A program made the position numbers and the translations under genes. Below the pieces are notes generated by a model that was not told where the DNA came from, made no database searches, and saw only the letters and a program-made list of their open reading frames with translations. A stretch of 64,000 nt of DNA. Origin: Clonostachys chloroleuca. Its lineage: Eukaryota > Ascomycota > Sordariomycetes > Hypocreales > Bionectriaceae. The stretch is from assembly GCA_037952775.1 (NCBI GenBank), contig JBANAY010000003.1:31000001-31064000 (forward strand), written 5' to 3'. Shown piece after piece: positions 58,259 to 64,000 of this stretch (the stretch's first letter is position 1; each line of letters begins with the position of its first letter).

Positions 58259-59881
58259 ATGGCCGCCAACAACGCCCCTGCTCAGGGTATGCTCTGGGGT
58301 GGACGCTTTACTGGTTCGTAACTCCTCGATGATGAAGCTCCTGGATCTCATATACTGAGTGGCATTGTGAATGATAGGCGGTATCGATCCCCTTATGCAC
58401 CAGTATAACGAGAGTATCTCCATCGATAAGGTACTCTACAAGGAAGACATCCTTGGCAGTATTGCCTTCGCCCGTGCCAACGCCAAGGGTGGCATTATCT
58501 CTGACGACGAGTTCGCCAAGATTGAACATGGTCTCCGAGAAGTGATGAAGGAGTGGGAGGCAGGCACCTTTGAGATTAAGCCTAATGATGAGGACGTAAG
58601 GCACTATTTCTTGAAACTTGAAATACCTTTGCTGACGGAATGACAAGATTCATACTGCGAACGAGCGTCGGCTTTGTGAAATTATTGGCAAAGAAATTGG
58701 CGGGAAGTTGCACACTGGTCGTAGCCGAAATGAGCAAGTTGTCGTTGATATGCGAATGTGGTTGCGCGAGCGCATTCGTGAGATTGAAAACCATCTCATT
58801 GCTTTACTACAGGTTGTGGTAGCCCGTGCTGAGGCTGATATGTGAGTCTGGCACCAGTTCTCCCACCCCTGATGAGGCGATCCCTTCTAATTTGAATAGT
58901 GATCACATCATGCCTGGGTACACGCATTTGCAACGAGCCATGGCAGTCAGATTTTCGCATTGGCTCCTGTCATACGGGTTCAACTTTGCAACTGACTTGG
59001 AGCGTTTAAGGGAGGTCTCGAAGCGCATCAACAGGAGGTAGGCTCTCTCATATCTGACAAAGCATGCTCTGGCTAACATGGAATGTAGCCCACTCGGTGC
59101 TGGTGCACTTGCTGGTAATGCCTTTGGTATTGATCGCCAGATGATGGCGAAGGAGCTTGGCTTCGAAGGTATCACGTACAATTCCATGCAATCCGTCAGT
59201 GACCGAGACTTCGTCACCGAGTTCCTGATGTGGGGCACTATGTTCATGGGACATCTCTCACGATGGAGTGAGGACTTGATCTTGTACTCAAGTTCCGAAT
59301 TCTCGTTCATCACTATTGCCGATGCCTACAGTACGGGCAGCAGCTTGATGCCGCAAAAGAAGAATCCAGATGCGGCCGAGTTGCTCAGGGGCAAGGCAGG
59401 CACGTCTTTCGGTCATCTAGCTGGTCTTTTCTGCACGACCAAGGGCTTGCCAAGCACATATAACAAGGATTATCAGGAGAGCCTCCAGGCGATGATAAGT
59501 CATGTCAAAACTGTCTCTGACAGTGTACAGATCGCAAATGGCATCCTTAGCACACTGACTCTGCGACCTGAGCGGATGCTAGAGTCACTGGATCCATCCA
59601 TGATTGCCACGGATATTGCCGATGCATTGGTCAGAATTGGCGTGCCCTTCCGCGAGACACATCATATTTCTGGACGAGTGGTAGCAAAGAGTGAGGAGCT
59701 AGGTATTCCAATGGATAAGCTCTCACTCGAGCAGATGAAGGCTATCGATGGGCGATTCCCGGATGATATTATGGATGCGTTTAATTATGAAGCTAGTGTT
59801 GAGTCACGATCTGCCCAAGGTGGTACTAGCCGAGCAGGTGTGCTGGAGCAGATCCAGGTTCTTAAGGCTATGCTGGAATAG
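58259..59881 (+). CDS. Argininosuccinate lyase
   Basis: Last step of arginine biosynthesis: cleaves argininosuccinate to arginine and fumarate. Five exons (58259-58313, 58378-58595, 58648-58841, 58900-59037, 59089-59881) total 1,398 bp, 465 residues, complete and in frame. The start [20 protein letters not shown] matches the family's LWGGRF opening. Visible sites include [34 protein letters not shown] (general acid His region), [15 protein letters not shown] and the signature loop [19 protein letters not shown] with the catalytic Ser. It functions as a homotetramer, in the cytosol in fungi. The third exon begins after an AAG acceptor. A TGACTC element about 80 bp upstream of the ATG fits general amino-acid control (Gcn4/CpcA), which regulates this gene in other fungi. 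This is the orthologue of yeast ARG4. Confidence 0.97.
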
Positions 59882-61396
59882 AGGCGTTTAATGAAAGCTT
59901 CAAAGGCTTCGGTTGGACTGTGGAAATCGGGAATTTGCACAATTCGGTTAAGCTCAGACTTGTATAATTATGAATGAAGGAGCTTGTTAGTCACCCACCA
60001 CTTTCTCGGCCAAGATGCAAATTCGATGCCCACCGATTGCGGTGGAGTCAACTTAATAGCCGCTGGTAGCGGTGGGTAGTATGTGGCTTTTACCAAAGAA
60101 GAGAAGTTGACTTTTCTATGAATGTTTACTAGGATAGTGTACGCTGTAGCATAATTGGAATTATGAAATATGCTGTTGGTTCTCTTTTTAGGCTGTACAT
60201 AAAACTCTTGAGGTGCGTCGTCTTACATGGGTGACTGCTCCGTTTGTAGCAACTGGGAACGAACCCAATAAGATGCATGCCCTTGCGTATTTTACTTCCA
60301 GACCTGTGGCCTCATTGGCCCCATTGGATGTTGGCTCTGGGTTGTACGCCTGACTAAGAACGGGGTTGATTGGATAGCATGCTTCGCCTAAATGACGGAC
60401 ATGTAATTGATGCTGCTACGCTGACTTTAGTTGTCTTTTTCCCTTCGTCCATTTTAGAAAGCTCTGTATCTGAAAAAGCGATATACCTCCATGTTTAGAG
60501 TAGTTTTGATACGCCATCCAAACGTAGAGAGTCCCTGTCCGTGAGCGAACCCATGTCCGATGTGACGAGGTGTTGCCTCAATGTTCCATTACGGGGGCAC
60601 GGTTGGCTTAGGGATGCGCGCGCCGGCGGGACAAATATCGATGCCCTGCCTATGTGGAGATCAAGACTCAGCTCGGCGGGCGGACAAGGGATCCCGTCAC
60701 ATCACATCACCATACGACAGTGATGAGCGTTGGGGGTTGCACAGCGGAAAGCTTCCCACAACCAGGACCCTTCTTTGCTTTTCGGGTCCGATACTCCGAT
60801 ATTTTGAAAATATGTCGAAGCTTGCGAGAGTGTGCTTACCATCCGTCTATGCAGGGGTTGTCACACATTACCCGATGCGAGGTGACCTTCTCCGGCCCGC
60901 GGTCCTTTAAGCACATATGCAGTTAGTCCTTTGACCGGGTCACCGGGCTGGTAATATGAAGTAATCTAGTATCTTGACATGGGATCTACTGGGCTTTGTA
61001 TTGGCAGTAATTTTTTCACGTTGGGGCTCTCATTCGAACAAGGATCGGAGGGCATGCGCTCTTGCTGGACATGTTGTCCCTCAGTAGCTACCAACAACCT
61101 GCATGAATGGCCCTTGTCAACGTGTGGTTGCATGCATCTACAGCAGTTAATGCAAGTTCCTCGTACGGTTTCAGGGGCGCTCTCGTTTACTGACGCCGAA
61201 CCAACAGACCGACAGGCCAAGAATGCGTAGTACTTGACTTGTAAAAATGAAGCGGCAACAATGTGCACTGCTGCGGCGTGCTTGCTTCTGGGGTGGACGC
61301 AGACCGAAGGGATGATATAGTAATAGAAGGGGTTCGTTCAGGCCTCGGTCCAAATACAAAGCAATCTTATACCTTCTCATTCATGCACCGGTCGTG
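59882..61396. other. Intergenic region
   Basis: About 1.5 kb between argininosuccinate lyase and the first rhodopsin-like gene. Overlapping frames at 60541-60926 show no domain features. Nothing else recognised. Confidence 0.5.
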
Positions 61397-62735
61397 ATGG
61401 GGAAAGGTATCAACAAGAAGGCGGTCGTGGTATGTCCTTTCATCTCTGTTTCACAGTACTATGTTGCACAAACGGTCCAGTAAACAACAATCTGTCGAGG
61501 ATCATCAGGGAAGGAGATCCACAAACGACAAATCAATCTAACTGACATTGTGATTTGGCACAGCCCGTCGAGGCGACGCTCCTGGGCATCGCCCTGATAT
61601 TTATCCTTTCACGACTGTTTCTGCGTCTCGTATTGTCCCGAACTCGCCTGACCCTCAGCGACTGGCTACTTATTGCCTCGGGGGCCGATGCCATCGCGCT
61701 CTTCGTCAGCGATGCGATGACATACAAGTTGGGAGGAATGGACGACTATGACCCTGATGCGCCTGAGACGCCCGTCGACGTCGATATCGCACTGATGAAG
61801 CTTGCATTTGCGGGAAACTACTTTTACGATGCGGGTATTTACTTTCCAAAGATGGCTCTACTTGCGTTTTACTACAAGCTGGTCCCGCCGAGGAATATGA
61901 TGCCCAACTTACGCAAGTACCTCTATGTTATTACGGGCGTGACTGTGGTCTTCTTCGTGGCTACCTGTTTCTTGGACACTTTCTGGTGCGGCTCTCATGT
62001 GGCAGTCAACTGGGATCCCAATGGTGATTGTGCAACTTTTGATTCGATGAATGTTTCTCGAATCGATTGGGTCCTCAGCATCGTGGCGGATTTACTAGGT
62101 ATGTTGATGCACGTGGATGTTGCAATTGGGTTGATTCTTATTTTACGGTCACATGTTAGGCTTTTCTATACCTTTCTTTCTTCTGCCGGGACTGCGGATC
62201 AACAAGCGGTATCTCATCGGCCTAATTGTCACCTTCTCTTTGGGCGCGGTCACTGTGGCCGCCAGCGTCGTTAGATTTGCCACGATGCAAGCTATTCATG
62301 CCTGGACAAATGTTTGTCAGTTTGATCCTCCCTTCCACTCCCTAACTTTCCCATTCTTGATATAGAATGCCCAAGACGGGGGATAAAACTCTAACTGGGC
62401 CACTAGACGTGCTTTCCATGGCGGAAATGGTTGCTGCCATTATAGTCGTGTGTCTACCTGCCCTCAGATCACTTATCCGTCGCGTCGAGACACAATCATC
62501 GAAGACGGGCGCGACAAGCAACAAATCTCACGGAAAAGCATACAAGAACTACGCGATGAGTACCGGTCATATCAAACTATCATCCGGCCGGGATGCTTAT
62601 GTGACTTCCACAAACGTTGCTACAGTAGGACACTCGGGAAGCGAAGTCGAACTACAAGACCTCCCAAAAGAACGTGGCGGGATTTACAAGACGGAGCGAG
62701 TTAGTGTATCGTCTTTGCGACGAGAGGATATTTGA
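61397..62735 (+). CDS. Fungal rhodopsin-like (PTH11-related) seven-helix membrane protein
   Basis: Four exons, 61397-61429, 61564-62098, 62160-62315 and 62407-62735, give 1,053 bp and 350 residues with no correction. The last intron runs from GTCAGT to CCACTAG and includes a CTCTAAC branch-like site; this model restores the family sequence WTNVYVLSMAEM. Hydrophobic spans begin at residue 14 (LLGIALIFILSRLFLRLVL), with DWLLIASGADAIALFVSD, YLYVITGVTVVFFVATCF, WVLSIVADLLGFSIPFFLLPG, YLIGLIVTFSLGAVTVAASVV and MVAAIIVVCLPALRSLI. The LSDWLL, FFxAxxFLDxFWCG and CLPALR motifs mark the fungal Rhodopsin_fungal family (PF20684). The cytosolic tail is Ser/Thr/Lys-rich. These are candidate receptors; ligands are unknown. 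A close tandem relative follows at 63509. Confidence 0.85.
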
Positions 62736-63508
62736 TGCTAGGTAAAACAGAGCCGCTAGGTAGATACATAGAGTCCCCATCATTCTTCTGTCTTTCCTTC
62801 ACGGGAATATATTAGGTATGCATTCTCTCGATGTGACCAAATAACACTGGAGGATATCATGTAGTCTGTAGCAATCACACAGCGGGCCCAGACGAAAACG
62901 TGTATCGTTGCAGCATGGTGTCAATCCCTGTGAGACAGGGGGTTCGGACTGACTCTCCGACCATTCCCGGCTCATCTTCCAAATCGGTTGGCCATGCAGA
63001 TCAATTTCTTCTACGCGTGTTGCCGGGCTCGTTTATGCTGTTGGGCGCTTCAGAAAGATGCCACAGCGATGAATCAGACCAAGCTGCAGGCCTTTGCTGG
63101 CCGAAACATTAATACCGTTGGGGTCGTATCGATGCGACCAAGTCAGACCATTGTGCCGCTTAGAAAACCCCAGTTGTGATGTAGGTGTAGCAAAAGTCCC
63201 AGAAAGTCCGATGGCATCCAGCTGCTCGCCGTTGAGTGCAACCTTGGGTTGGTTGTTGGTTTACCAAGCTGCATATGGCCACGGTGATGCGACACTCCCA
63301 TGTCTCCCATGCAAATTCTTTCTGTTTGTTTCCCATCCCTGTGTTGTGGCAAGGACAATGTGATATTCCACTTGATTATTTCCACTGGTTTATAATTTCT
63401 GTGTCTTTTTGCCTTCCCCCTTCTTTCTTCTACACTCAAGCTTTTTCCACGCTTACAAACCACCCACATACGCCTTCGACCTGGTGACATCCAGGGACTT
63501 TTGACAGC
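62736..63508. other. Spacer between tandem rhodopsin-like genes
   Basis: About 770 bp between the two paralogues, holding 3' flank and a pyrimidine-rich promoter end (CCTTCCCCCTTCTTTCTTC type) about 90 bp before the start. No further gene. Confidence 0.5.
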
Positions 63509-64000
63509 ATGGCTTATTTCATTGACGGAAAAGACTGCATGGTGAGAGATCCAATGCACAGGAAGGAACAAGACTGCCCAACTAATACTCAAAACGCCCA
63601 GATATCGGAATGGATTCTACTCGCCGCCTCCTACGTATTTGTTGCCTTGCGAATTTACACGCGCCTCTTACGCCTCCGTCGAAAACTTGACTTGTCTGAC
63701 TGGCTCCTCGTTCTGTCCGCTCTTGATGCACTCGCTCTCATCATTTGTGACACCCTGACCTACCAGATTGGTGTACTTGACGAGTGGGAGCCGTCCGTGA
63801 CACTATCTAAGGTGCGGAATATTAGAATACAGCTTCTGGCTTTACCCTCCCTTCTGAAGAAATACACCTTATATTTATTAATTATTATCTGGCACAGATT
63901 TCCTTCGCTTCCAATTACTTTTACGATGTTGGAATGGGCTTCCCTAAGATGAGCATGCTGGCCTTCTACTGGGGCTACTTCGTCCCCAACATCACAAAGG
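63509..64000 (+). CDS. Fungal rhodopsin-like membrane protein, 5' part, tandem paralogue
   Basis: Exon 1 (63509-63811) starts MAYFIDGKDCMVRDP and carries ISEWILLAASYVFVALRIYTRLLRL, LDLSDWLLVLSALDALALIICD and TLTYQIGVLDEWEP. Exon 2 begins at 63898 after an 86-bp intron (GTGCGG to GGCACAG) with ISFASNYFYDVGMGFPKMSMLAFY, matching the paralogue's LAFAGNYFYDAGIYFPKMALLAFY in position and phase. The gene runs off the right edge. The tandem arrangement with 61397-62735, the same family and similar intron position indicate local duplication, although identity is modest, so the duplication is not recent. The longer N-terminus with Cys10 and Cys22 distinguishes it from its neighbour. Confidence 0.85.

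Noticed and set aside
1..64000. CRISPR arrays, bacterial operons, riboswitches
   Set aside because: Not expected in a fungal nuclear genome; no array of regularly spaced direct repeats was seen.

Overview
The window is nuclear DNA from a filamentous ascomycete (Pezizomycotina, most likely Sordariomycetes). Genes are split by short spliceosomal introns of about 49-134 bp with GTNNGT donors and CTRAC-like branch sites. The families are typically fungal: Zn2Cys6 regulators, PDR-type ABC transporter, sphingolipid C9-methyltransferase, POT peptide transporter, fungal rhodopsin-like membrane proteins, 2EXR and F-box proteins, LITAF, orsD-like zinc-finger proteins. I cannot name the species from sequence alone.

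Layout, left to right: the 5' end of a PDR ABC transporter (minus); a Zn2Cys6 regulator (minus); a berberine-bridge-type FAD oxidase (plus); a sphingolipid C9-methyltransferase (plus); an F-box protein (minus); an M1 aminopeptidase (plus); two orsD-like proteins (plus); a LITAF protein (plus) convergent with a POT peptide transporter (minus); an NmrA/SDR-like protein and a second Zn2Cys6 regulator (plus); a small polytopic membrane protein (plus) convergent with a kinase carrying an N-terminal ENTH domain (minus); a secreted nuclease (plus); tRNA-Asp (plus); a 2EXR protein and a short SDR (minus); a small secreted protein and an FAD monooxygenase with a C-terminal membrane domain (plus), convergent with an ankyrin/vWA protein (minus); argininosuccinate lyase (plus); and two tandem rhodopsin-like membrane proteins (plus), the second cut by the window edge. 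Intergenic spaces are large (up to 3.5 kb) and mostly without recognisable features.

Housekeeping functions (arginine synthesis, aminopeptidase, sphingolipid methylation, peptide uptake, tRNA-Asp) are mixed with accessory genes that look environmental or signalling-related. I see no complete secondary-metabolite cluster: there is no polyketide synthase, NRPS or prenyltransferase, although two flavoenzymes and two pathway-type regulators are present.

Two observations stand out. First, about half of the genes can be read through only if single bases are restored, nearly always one base missing from a mononucleotide run; with those corrections every exon set becomes an exact multiple of three. 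This points to assembly error in runs, or to a real mutator or decay process, and should be settled before calling pseudogenes. Second, the gene at 35630-38330 (minus) is an intact four-exon model joining an epsin-type ENTH domain to a protein kinase domain whose beta-3 lysine is arginine and whose HRD motif reads HGD. This is the best candidate in the window for an unusual system: a membrane-targeted, possibly catalytically weak kinase.
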